In this document: in pieces, positions 46,225 to 53,982 of the stretch
Layout of the letters: each line of letters opens with the position of its first letter
Position numbering within the stretch: position 1 is the first letter of the stretch
Assembly (NCBI GenBank): GCA_020639255.1
Contig: JACKGZ010000003.1
Span: 124,001 to 188,000 of the forward strand
Reading direction: 5' to 3'
Length of the DNA: 64,000 nucleotides
From: Phycisphaera sp.
Lineage (GTDB): Bacteria > Planctomycetota > Phycisphaerae > Phycisphaerales > UBA1924
Made by a program: the position numbers and the translations under genes
Notes under the pieces: model-generated
The model's database searches: none
What the model was told of the DNA's origin: nothing
The model's input: the letters and a program-made list of their open reading frames with translations, nothing else

Positions 46225-48225
46225 CTAACGCGAGATCGTGTTCATCGAGAGTTCCTGCCACGCATCCGTTCGGGCAGTCGAGAGGCGGTGTGAAACCGCC
46301 CTCATCGAGGCAAGTATCTGAGCTTGACGCCAAAGAAGCATGGTTGTGAGTCTCATTGGGAGTGTCTTGGCTAGCCAAATAAGGGGGGGCAAGCCTGTGG
46401 CCCTCACGAGCTGATCTTCAAATGAAACATACATCTGCGCCTCACCAGGATCGCCCTGCCGCCCCGCACGACCAAAAAGCTGGCGATCAACACGCCGCTC
46501 GCTGTGTCGTTCAGTCCCGACAACGAGCAGCCCGCCGAGTTCCTTTGCGGTTGGATCGAGCTTGATATCTGTACCTCGCCCAGCCATATTCGTGGCGACA
46601 GTGACGGCACCCACTTTGCCCGCCAGTTCGACGATACTCGCCTCTTCACGCTCGCGTTCCGCGTTCAGGATCCGACAGTTCACGCCCTTCTCGATGAGCA
46701 TCCTTCCGATCTCTTCCGAAGTCAGCACGCTGCGTGTGCCCACAAGCACGGGCTGCCCTGTCTTGTGCACCTCACAGACACGATCAACGACGGCGGTCAG
46801 TTTCGCGCTTTCGGATTTGAAGACAACGTCGCGTTTCTCTTGGCGGATGACGGGGCGATGAGTTGGCACGCGAATCACCGTGAGGCCATAGGTGCGCCAG
46901 AGCTCATTCGATACCTCTCGGAGTGTGCCGCTCATGCCCGCAACATGGCGATACTGCTGGAAGTACCGAGCGTAGCTGATGCGTGTCGAGGTGCGGCGGG
47001 CCTTGGTCGTCTCAAGACCTTCCTTCGCCTCGACGGCTTGGTGGAGTCCCATCTGCCACTGCCGCCCTTCGAGCACACGCCCGGTCGAGCGATCAACAAT
47101 CTCGACCTTCTCATCACGGATGATGTAGTCGTCTCCGAGGACCTGCACTTCCTTGGCCACGAGAGCCGTCCGCACAAGTTCCTCGCTCCGGCGGGGCCCG
47201 GTCCAGAACGCCGGCAATTGTCCGGTCATATCACGGAGCCGCTCACGCCCCTCGTCGGTCAGTTCCACGTAGCGGAGCTTCTGGTCGACTTTGTAATCGA
47301 CTTCGGGCGTCAAGTCGCGAGCGATGTCCGCAGCCAATCTGTGGTGCTTACCGGCCGCGTCTTCGCCGCTGCCTTCGGACAATTCTTCTGCGGCGATAAT
47401 CGCGGGTGTCACAGCCTCATCGATAAGCACGCTATCCGCTTCGTCAATGATTACCGCGTTGAATCCCCTGTGTACGACACGTGACATCCATTCCGCTTCA
47501 CCTTTGCCGGTGATCGATTCGAGGATCGATCCCGAGAGTGTTGCTGAAGGAGGGGAATGCAGTCGATCTCGAAGGTAATCGAACACCACTTGCTTATCTG
47601 CTGCGTATGTGATGTCCATGTCGTACGCGCGACGGCGATCGGGCTGTTTGGTTGCTTCCACCACAACACCAACCCGCATCCCAAGTCTGCGGTAAACCGG
47701 AGCTGTGATCTCCGCATCACGCGACGCAAGGTAGTCGTTGACCGTCAGCACATGGACGCCGCGTCCCGACCAGCCATGGAGTGCCACCGGCAGAATGGCA
47801 GTCACGGTTTTGCCTTCTCCGGTTGCCATCTCGGCGCACGCACCGTCGGCCATGATTAGTCCGCCGATCACCTGCTCGACATAGAGGGCAAGGCCGAGCT
47901 CACGCCGGATCACCTCTCGCGTCACCGCGAACGCTTCATCGATGGCTGCGTCTTTGTCCTTGCCGAGGAGGACGAGTTCTCGGGCCTGAAGAATGCGATC
48001 GTTGAGCAATGAATCGCGTAGATCGCGAAGGCTGTCAGCATGTCTGACAATCGATTCGGCCCGGGCTGCACGGTCGTACCGCAGTCGTCGACGGACACGC
48101 CTGCCTTCGACCCATGCGCCAAGGACGTCCGCGCCCGTCGGTGGAGGAGTCCGTTTGATGTGCCGTGCGAGGTGCGGCCAAAGCCTTCTCGATGTCAAAA
48201 TTGGCTCGCGCGCAGCGATATTCAT
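46225..48225 (-). CDS. short SecA-like ATPase (accessory SecA homologue lacking the C-terminal third)
   Basis: 666 residues against about 900 for SecA. NBD1 has Walker A GEGKT (136-140) and DEAD (261-264). A preprotein cross-linking-like domain follows (~225-385). The joint motif HVAGMSGT (428-434), TNMAGRGTDI (545-554) and the arginine-finger motif QLFGRAGRQGDPG (582-594) are intact, so it should be an active motor. It ends about 70 residues later, after one helix. It therefore lacks the two-helix finger, helical wing and zinc tail that canonical SecA uses with SecYEG and SecB. The ATG overlaps the stop of the upstream M50/HlyD gene by 4 bases. A housekeeping SecA must exist elsewhere. Role inferred: energising export with the adjoining adaptors. 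Confidence 0.85.
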   Translation of the reverse strand: MNIAAREPILTSRRLWPHLARHIKRTPPPTGADVLGAWVEGRRVRRRLRYDRAARAESIVRHADSLRDLRDSLLNDRILQARELVLLGKDKDAAIDEAFAVTREVIRRELGLALYVEQVIGGLIMADGACAEMATGEGKTVTAILPVALHGWSGRGVHVLTVNDYLASRDAEITAPVYRRLGMRVGVVVEATKQPDRRRAYDMDITYAADKQVVFDYLRDRLHSPPSATLSGSILESITGKGEAEWMSRVVHRGFNAVIIDEADSVLIDEAVTPAIIAAEELSEGSGEDAAGKHHRLAADIARDLTPEVDYKVDQKLRYVELTDEGRERLRDMTGQLPAFWTGPRRSEELVRTALVAKEVQVLGDDYIIRDEKVEIVDRSTGRVLEGRQWQMGLHQAVEAKEGLETTKARRTSTRISYARYFQQYRHVAGMSGTLREVSNELWRTYGLTVIRVPTHRPVIRQEKRDVVFKSESAKLTAVVDRVCEVHKTGQPVLVGTRSVLTSEEIGRMLIEKGVNCRILNAEREREEASIVELAGKVGAVTVATNMAGRGTDIKLDPTAKELGGLLVVGTERHSERRVDRQLFGRAGRQGDPGEAQMYVSFEDQLVRATGLPPLIWLAKTLPMRLTTMLLWRQAQILASMRAVSHRLSTARTDAWQELSMNTISR

Positions 48226-50447
48226 CGAACGCGTCCATCGAAGTACTGTCGCACGCGCGTCACAGCGCGGTCGAAAAGTGTGCTCGGCTCAAGCCGGATG
48301 CGCACTTTGGCGCGTCTGCCGGGCAACAGCCCCTTGTCCGATTCAGGCTTGATATCAAAGAGCGTAAACGATTCGATCGCCTGATCAGTCTGGTGCGGAT
48401 TGGTCAGCAAATCGCCGCCGGTAATCGCCGAGAATTGCATCGACTCGATCTGCCTTGAACCGGCGGGCCAGACGCGGCTCACTGTTCCATCGATAACGCG
48501 GGCGCTCTCGCCGGGGATACGTATCTGCGGCAGCGCATGGCCTTGTGTCAACACCGGCACAACATTTCCCGCCTTTGTGTCCGTGACGGCCGCCCTTACG
48601 ACGATACTGTCGTTGGGCAATACAACACCGATCACAACCCCGCGATCAAGGAAACGCCCATCCAGGTTCTCAATATCGAGCCCCGAGCCTCCGCCGGCAG
48701 CGAAGGTGCCTCCAATGTTGGCGCGGACTGTTAGCGCTTCGAGCTGGCGTTCAACGTCATCGACCTCAGCGACGGCACGCTCGTATCTCGCGAGCGCGAT
48801 ACGGAGTGCAGCGGCGCCACGAGAGGCCGCGTCATCGAGCGTCGCCTGCGCATAAGCAGCCCGAGCACGCGCAGCTCTCGCGTCGGCTTCATAGGACGGG
48901 TTCTTCATCACGATCAGAACATCACCTGCACGAACGGCCTCGCCCGGTACCGCCAGAACCGATTCGACATACCCCGGTGAATCCGCTCGCACAATCTGAA
49001 AATCAACCGATTCAACAACACCCGGAAGCGTGCTCGACGCGGGCAGTGGGATGATGCCGACCAGGACGATCAGCGGGATCAATAGTGAGGCAACGACACC
49101 GATTGAACGGCTACGTCTCCCGAGAAGAACCGGCGAAGTGAGCATAAACCACATGCCCTGAAGTACCGGCCAGATCAGCCAGACCGCACCAAACACGGCC
49201 GCGAGCACAAGGCCGAGCGAGAGATATCTGGAAGCAATCAGCATCAAGATCGAGAACGTCACGAGCATGCGGTACGGCATCGAGAGCAGCTGATACGTCA
49301 GCAGCAAACGAAACTCGGAACGGTCGCGCACATAGGGCGGCCGGACATTCGGGATGCCGAACGCGAATCGCTGGATCAGGTAAAACCACGTCTGTCTCGC
49401 ACGCTGCGCCAGGTTCGGCGCGCCGGCGACGTCACACAGGATGTAGTAGCCGTCGTACCGCAGGAGCGGATTCGCATTAAACATGATCGTCGAAACGCTG
49501 GAGATCACCATCGCGTTGAACGCGAGTGCCTTCATCAGCCCTTCTTCGCCGAATGCCCAGATAAATGTTGCTATGGACGCGAAGAATGTTTCGATAAGCA
49601 TGCCGCCGCAGGCGACGAGTACGCGCTTCCATGTCTCTGGGAACTTCCACGAACTGGACGCATCGCAGTATGGGAGCGGGAGTAGAAACCCGATCAGCAT
49701 GACGCCGATCTCGGTGCATCTTCCACCCATCGCCTTGCACGCCATCGCGTGGCCGAGTTCGTGGACAGCTCTGATAAGCATGAACAGCACGCTGAGCCAG
49801 ATCAGGTTGCGCGGATCAAGAAACCCGTTGAACGAGCTGACGAGCTGGTCCGCGTGTGCGATCGCCACACCGATCGCCGAGACACTGAGCACGAGCCACG
49901 CGAGAAACCCGGGCCAGCCCCAGAAAGCACGCAGATACGGTGCGAGCGCCCGCAGCGCCGGCTCTGGGTTGAGAAGCGGGATGTTGTAGAACATCCAGTT
50001 GCCCGTGCGTTGGCGGAGTCTCTGCTGCCGGAAGCGATTGTGCCGTTCGGGCACCATGTCCGGCGCAATCGGCTGATCGCCCACAATGAGCCCGAAGAGC
50101 TGCATCTGGGCCAGTAGATCCAGGCATTCCCGTTGTGTCGGCGCGTCATCGCCAAGCTGAGCGAGGCATGCCTCCCACGCTTCATCGACGGTGCGCCGTC
50201 CGTCGAGCAGCCCGAGAAAGAATCTTGCCGACTCGGTGAGTCGGTAGTAGTGCCCGCCTGCGGGGTCGTCGATGACGTAGCTGACTGTCGGTCCGTGCCG
50301 CTGACGCACAAACCTCGCATGTACGCTGATCCGCGGCTTGGTGTCCGCAGCGCGATACCAGGTGTCCGCAAAGGTTCCAGCAGAGTTGTCCGCAAAGAGC
50401 GCCAAGGCCGTCGCTCCCTTACATCCACGCCCACAGGCGGAATGCAT
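48222..50447 (-). CDS. PqqD-like / M50 metalloprotease / HlyD-like fusion protein
   Basis: 741 residues. Residues ~50-125 resemble a PqqD/RiPP-recognition winged helix (YYRLTESARFFLGLLDGRRTVDEAW). Residues ~175-470 are a site-2-protease-type membrane domain with HELGH (229-233) and the third zinc-ligand motif NANPLLRYDGYY (324-335). From ~475 a barrel-sandwich (lipoyl-like) domain appears: VRADSPGYVESVLAVPGEAV, a short coiled coil, then a beta-barrel as in HlyD adaptors. The ATG at 50447 overlaps the upstream gene by 29 bases. A TTG at 50405 with AAGGGAG upstream is an attractive alternative start. It could recognise, cleave and hand over a peptide substrate. Coupled to the SecA-like gene (ATGA). 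Confidence 0.82.
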   Translation of the reverse strand: MHSACGRGCKGATALALFADNSAGTFADTWYRAADTKPRISVHARFVRQRHGPTVSYVIDDPAGGHYYRLTESARFFLGLLDGRRTVDEAWEACLAQLGDDAPTQRECLDLLAQMQLFGLIVGDQPIAPDMVPERHNRFRQQRLRQRTGNWMFYNIPLLNPEPALRALAPYLRAFWGWPGFLAWLVLSVSAIGVAIAHADQLVSSFNGFLDPRNLIWLSVLFMLIRAVHELGHAMACKAMGGRCTEIGVMLIGFLLPLPYCDASSSWKFPETWKRVLVACGGMLIETFFASIATFIWAFGEEGLMKALAFNAMVISSVSTIMFNANPLLRYDGYYILCDVAGAPNLAQRARQTWFYLIQRFAFGIPNVRPPYVRDRSEFRLLLTYQLLSMPYRMLVTFSILMLIASRYLSLGLVLAAVFGAVWLIWPVLQGMWFMLTSPVLLGRRSRSIGVVASLLIPLIVLVGIIPLPASSTLPGVVESVDFQIVRADSPGYVESVLAVPGEAVRAGDVLIVMKNPSYEADARAARARAAYAQATLDDAASRGAAALRIALARYERAVAEVDDVERQLEALTVRANIGGTFAAGGGSGLDIENLDGRFLDRGVVIGVVLPNDSIVVRAAVTDTKAGNVVPVLTQGHALPQIRIPGESARVIDGTVSRVWPAGSRQIESMQFSAITGGDLLTNPHQTDQAIESFTLFDIKPESDKGLLPGRRAKVRIRLEPSTLFDRAVTRVRQYFDGRVR

Positions 50448-52326
50448 CCACCATCGGACGCGATAATTCCCAGAGCAGCGTGCTCCAGCCGTCGTTCAGA
50501 CGTGCCGTTCCGGTCATGCCCGGCCTAAGCCAGTCGGGAACCTCGTCAAGTGTGGCTTCAATCACAAAGACATTTGCGCCTTCACGGGGCTGAGCGACCG
50601 GGTTCACGCGTGTCACGGTCACCGCCAGTTCCGCGCCGGGTTTGGCACGACTAGCGACCCAGCCCTTCTGCCCGACACGCACGCGTCCGGCATTCCGCTC
50701 ATCGATATCAATCAGCACACGTACGCCTGGACCAACAACTTCAAACAGAGCCTTCGATGCATCAACCGGGGCTCCAATCAGCTTCTCTAGATCGCCCCGG
50801 CTGATCACGCCGTCAATCGGTGAACGCATCTCCGAAAGCGATACACGCTGATTGATCAAATCGACAGTCGCCTGAACTTCTTCGAGCTGAGCCTCATACT
50901 GACGGGCTTCGGCCAGTTCACCGCGAGCGAGCGAGTTGTCGCGCTGCGTGCTGAGCGTGGCATGACGCTCGAGTTGCTCTTCTAAGCTAAGAAGCAGCTC
51001 GCGAGTCTCAAGCGTCGCGACGACCTGATCCTTGCTCACGACGTCGCCAGGCCTCGCATCGAAGCTCTTCAAAAAGCCCGCAAAGGGAGGCACAATCGCG
51101 CGGCCCACCTCGGGCCGGATTTCCATGGTCCCTTTGACGCGAGCGGGAATCGGTACAGCCGCTGCCAAGGCAAACACAATGATGATGAGGAGGCCGACCA
51201 GCTTCTTCGCGGTGTGCCTCGGCCCGACGATCCCTGCGCCAAGATCCAGAAGATCGTCTCGGATGACTTCTGGTGTTCGCCGATCGGCGAGTCTCCGTGT
51301 GTAAACCGCCGGGCCTACGAACTCCGCGACGAGACGGAGCAGTGGGAGGGCGGCGTCAGGGAACGGATCCGACGCATCGCGTTCGAGGATCATCACACCA
51401 ACCAAGTCTTCCTCGATCCGCAGCGGCAGGCTGACGATCGACGACGGGCCGTACGCCTCACTGAGCCTCGCGTGCTCGTGCGTAACGCGCCGGCTTCCGG
51501 GTATATGTTCAATTGCTTCCGAGGGCGGGAAGAGTACCTCGGCGTCCTGAAGGGCTGTCTCTTCCATCGCGGATTCGAGTGCTTCAACGGTCGGAGCGTG
51601 GCGATCCAGGTCATCCGCGCCGCTGATCGCCATGACACGGAGTTGATCGCCGCGGAGCATGCCGATCGAAACGCGAGTGCACCCGAACCTGCGACGCATC
51701 TCATCGCAGAGCAGCGTACCCATCGCTTTGGCCGTCGTGCCACGCTGAGCCTGGTCGAGCAGCTCGAGCGTTTCACGGAGCATAACCTTTTGCTCGGCCT
51801 CGCCCACGAATGACTGCTGCCACAAAAAAGACTCGAAACGTGACACGGTCAGGGCGAGGCGATCCATTTTTATAGATTGCGGTTCGCGATCCCGTGCTGG
51901 TACCAGCACGATGCAGGCGCCCTCGGATTTGCCATCGGCGAGCAGCGGCGTCGCCAGCGCGGTGTGCGTGGCCGACGCGGCGTAGAGATCTTGTGCGCCG
52001 GTGAGTGTCATCGGTTCGACGACCCCGGCGGTCGATCCCGATGCGGCTCGCTCACCGATCACGGAAAGTTTCTTGGTTGTCGATTCGTCGAACGACGAAT
52101 CGCTGTCATGGTGGTACGTGACAAACACGCCGCCCGATCGGCTCTTGCCCGAGCGCAGGTACACCGCTCCGGCATCTGCGCCGGTGATCTTGCACTGGAA
52201 CGCGAGCAGCTTGCCGAGAAACTCGCGCAACGCCGCCTGGCGGCCGCCCTTGGCCTGAACAGGCCCGGGCTGAGTTCCCGGGGCGATCTCGGTCGGGCGG
52301 TCGCTGACTTCCTGGTCACTCGACAT
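50419..52326 (-). CDS. GAF-GAF-transmembrane-HlyD adaptor protein
   Basis: 635 residues. Two GAF-like domains (~35-145 and ~200-342) should lie in the cytoplasm. A single membrane helix (375-393) is followed outside by a barrel-sandwich domain (IVPPFAGFLKSFDARPGDVV), a short coiled-coil hairpin (~445-495), the returning strand SPIDGVISRGDLEKLIGAPV, and a beta-barrel with GMTGTARL. So a ligand-sensing module is fused through the membrane to a HlyD-type periplasmic adaptor. Ordinary HlyD/MFP proteins have no GAF part. It lies between the DUF3467-like gene and the M50 fusion on the same strand. Confidence 0.82.
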   Translation of the reverse strand: MSSDQEVSDRPTEIAPGTQPGPVQAKGGRQAALREFLGKLLAFQCKITGADAGAVYLRSGKSRSGGVFVTYHHDSDSSFDESTTKKLSVIGERAASGSTAGVVEPMTLTGAQDLYAASATHTALATPLLADGKSEGACIVLVPARDREPQSIKMDRLALTVSRFESFLWQQSFVGEAEQKVMLRETLELLDQAQRGTTAKAMGTLLCDEMRRRFGCTRVSIGMLRGDQLRVMAISGADDLDRHAPTVEALESAMEETALQDAEVLFPPSEAIEHIPGSRRVTHEHARLSEAYGPSSIVSLPLRIEEDLVGVMILERDASDPFPDAALPLLRLVAEFVGPAVYTRRLADRRTPEVIRDDLLDLGAGIVGPRHTAKKLVGLLIIIVFALAAAVPIPARVKGTMEIRPEVGRAIVPPFAGFLKSFDARPGDVVSKDQVVATLETRELLLSLEEQLERHATLSTQRDNSLARGELAEARQYEAQLEEVQATVDLINQRVSLSEMRSPIDGVISRGDLEKLIGAPVDASKALFEVVGPGVRVLIDIDERNAGRVRVGQKGWVASRAKPGAELAVTVTRVNPVAQPREGANVFVIEATLDEVPDWLRPGMTGTARLNDGWSTLLWELSRPMVDAFRLWAWM

Positions 52327-52349
52327 GGGCTTTGCCTGTCAGCGTGAGA

Positions 52350-52682
52350 TCAGTCGGCGAGCTTCGGGGCGTCCTGGCCCTGAGCCGGGGCGGGTCCGCC
52401 ACGCTGGATCTGGATCTCACCGTTGCGTTCCTCGAACTGGCGGATCACCTGGCCCAGCGTGATCGCAAGACGCTTGGCACCCGACCAGTTCATCACAACC
52501 CGGCTGCCGACGTTGAACATCAGCGCAGCCTGGCCATCCGGGCCCTGCATCGGCAGGTTCATTCCGAAGTCCAGAACAACCTCGTCGGCCGTCGTCGAGG
52601 TGCGGATGGTGTTGGCGTAGGTCGAGGTCATCTTCGACTCATCAATGCGGAGCTGGACCTGCTGCTGCTGCTGATCGGCCAT
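52350..52682 (-). CDS. DUF3467-like small protein
   Basis: 110 residues with AAAGGCGA as ribosome site. VQLRIDESKMTSTYANTIR, EEVVLDFGMN and RVVMNWSGAKRLAITLGQVIRQFEE match my memory of the DUF3467 family, whose role is unknown. It is cytoplasmic, with Gln-rich N- and Pro/Gln-rich C-terminal tails. It lies 23 bases upstream of the GAF/HlyD gene. DUF3467 proteins may bind the motor or adaptor, but that is a guess from position only. Confidence 0.7.
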   Translation of the reverse strand: MADQQQQQVQLRIDESKMTSTYANTIRTSTTADEVVLDFGMNLPMQGPDGQAALMFNVGSRVVMNWSGAKRLAITLGQVIRQFEERNGEIQIQRGGPAPAQGQDAPKLAD

Positions 52683-52831
52683 TGGAGTGTCGCCTTTCGT
52701 TTGGGAAATATGCGGTTGTGAGCGTCGCTCTGGCTCATCGAGCCTTTTGCTTGCACCCTGTCGGGTGCGCCGCCCCGGGCCGGAAGCCTATACGTCTCAT
52801 CCGCCCAGACCAACCGGACGATCCCGGTGTC

Positions 52832-53665
52832 TCATTCGCCCTGGAAGCTCACTCGGGCGTGCATGCCGCTGGGCAGCCCGTCCGCGTTGGGAACCTCGAT
52901 GCGGACGAGCACCTCACGCACACTCGCTTCACCGGCTCTGGAGATGAAAATCACCTTTCCGACCGCTGGCTCCTGGGTTTCGATGTCGAGCCAGCTCACG
53001 TTGGCCGCCTGACCGATTTGAAGCCGGCGAGAAACGGGCACCGGTACGCTCACGTCGATACGCAGCGGCTCGACCTGCACCACGGTGATCACCGACGTTT
53101 GTTCGTCGACAGTTTCGCCCTCGCGTCGATCGACCCGGACAACATCGCCGTCGATGGGGCACACGATCCGCATCTCGTCGAGCCGGGCTTGCTCACGCTT
53201 TTCCGTCAGCCCGCGCTGGAGCATCTCAGATTCAGCCGCCCTGAGTTCGACCTTGGCCCTTGCCAATTCGAATCGAGCGGTGCGGACGTCCTGCTCGTTG
53301 GCGCCGCCGTTTTTGAGCGAATCCTCGACGAGTCTGAGCTCTTCCGACTTGAACTCCAGAGCGATCTGGGCCAGTTCGAGCCGGGTGTCATCCTGCAATT
53401 GTGCCTTGGCGAGTTCGAGGGTTGCCTGCTGGACCGAGTCATCGAGCCGCATCAGTTCCTGCCCGGTCTCCACCCTGTCGCCCGGCTCGACCATGACCGC
53501 CGCGATCTTTCCGCGTACCGCAAAGGCAAGCTCGCGGGTGGTGAAGGGGCGTGAGACGCCCGTATAGCTACGTTCGGGCTGCGGGAGCATCGCACCGAGC
53601 CCGAGCATGAGCACAAGGCAGGTCGTCAGTGCGGCGAGGCAAATCCATCGATTCCGGTTGGTCAT
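52832..53665 (-). CDS. HlyD/MFP-family periplasmic adaptor
   Basis: 277 residues with GGAG as ribosome site. An N-terminal membrane helix or signal (7-27) is followed by a barrel-sandwich half (FAVRGKIAAVMVEPGDRVETGQEL), a long coiled-coil hairpin (~75-165), the second half (IVCPIDGDVVRVDRREGETV), and a beta-barrel (VSVPVPVSRRLQIGQAANVSW). It is a conventional adaptor of RND/ABC exporter type, but no RND pump, ABC exporter or TolC gene is nearby. It is the first gene of the minus-strand SecA-like/M50/HlyD cluster, 149 bases ahead of the DUF3467-like gene. Confidence 0.85.
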   Translation of the reverse strand: MTNRNRWICLAALTTCLVLMLGLGAMLPQPERSYTGVSRPFTTRELAFAVRGKIAAVMVEPGDRVETGQELMRLDDSVQQATLELAKAQLQDDTRLELAQIALEFKSEELRLVEDSLKNGGANEQDVRTARFELARAKVELRAAESEMLQRGLTEKREQARLDEMRIVCPIDGDVVRVDRREGETVDEQTSVITVVQVEPLRIDVSVPVPVSRRLQIGQAANVSWLDIETQEPAVGKVIFISRAGEASVREVLVRIEVPNADGLPSGMHARVSFQGE

Positions 53666-53737
53666 TCTGATTTCGCTCCTCGGAACCTGGGCAGTCCCCG
53701 GCTCGGGTCAGCAAAGAATCACTTGGCAGGGTTGTAA

Positions 53738-53820
<83 letters not shown>

Positions 53821-53875
53821 CTGCCGGCGATCATCACCGACGCCCCCGGCCCGGTCAACCGTGTTTCCGATCCGC

Positions 53876-53904
53876 TTGGACCGGGCGTGGGTGGGTTCTA
53901 CACT
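53876..53904 (+). promoter_or_regulatory. sigma-70-like promoter of the trigger factor gene
   Basis: TTGGAC (53876-53881), a 17-base spacer and TACACT (53899-53904). This predicts a transcript start near 53911 and a leader of about 70 bases. The leader contains the 12-base palindrome TGTGTCGACACA (53953-53964) and two GGTGTCC copies, possible regulatory marks. Confidence 0.6.
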
Positions 53905-53982
53905 CTACTCCTGCAAATTGCCGTCCCGGAATGGTGTCCGGGGCGGTGTCCATGTGTCGACACACTGCCGAAGGAATGTTCC

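Noticed and set aside
46142..46378. 78-residue minus-strand frame overlapping the 3' end of the SecA-like gene
   Set aside because: Overlaps both the SecA-like gene and the better-supported small gene at 45930-46166, and has no ribosome site. It could not be the missing SecA C-terminus, as it shares no motif with it.
52753..52768. Hairpin GCACCC-TGTC-GGGTGC as terminator between the HlyD adaptor and the DUF3467-like gene
   Set aside because: No T tract follows on the minus strand, so termination is unlikely; it may be a minor RNA structure within the operon.
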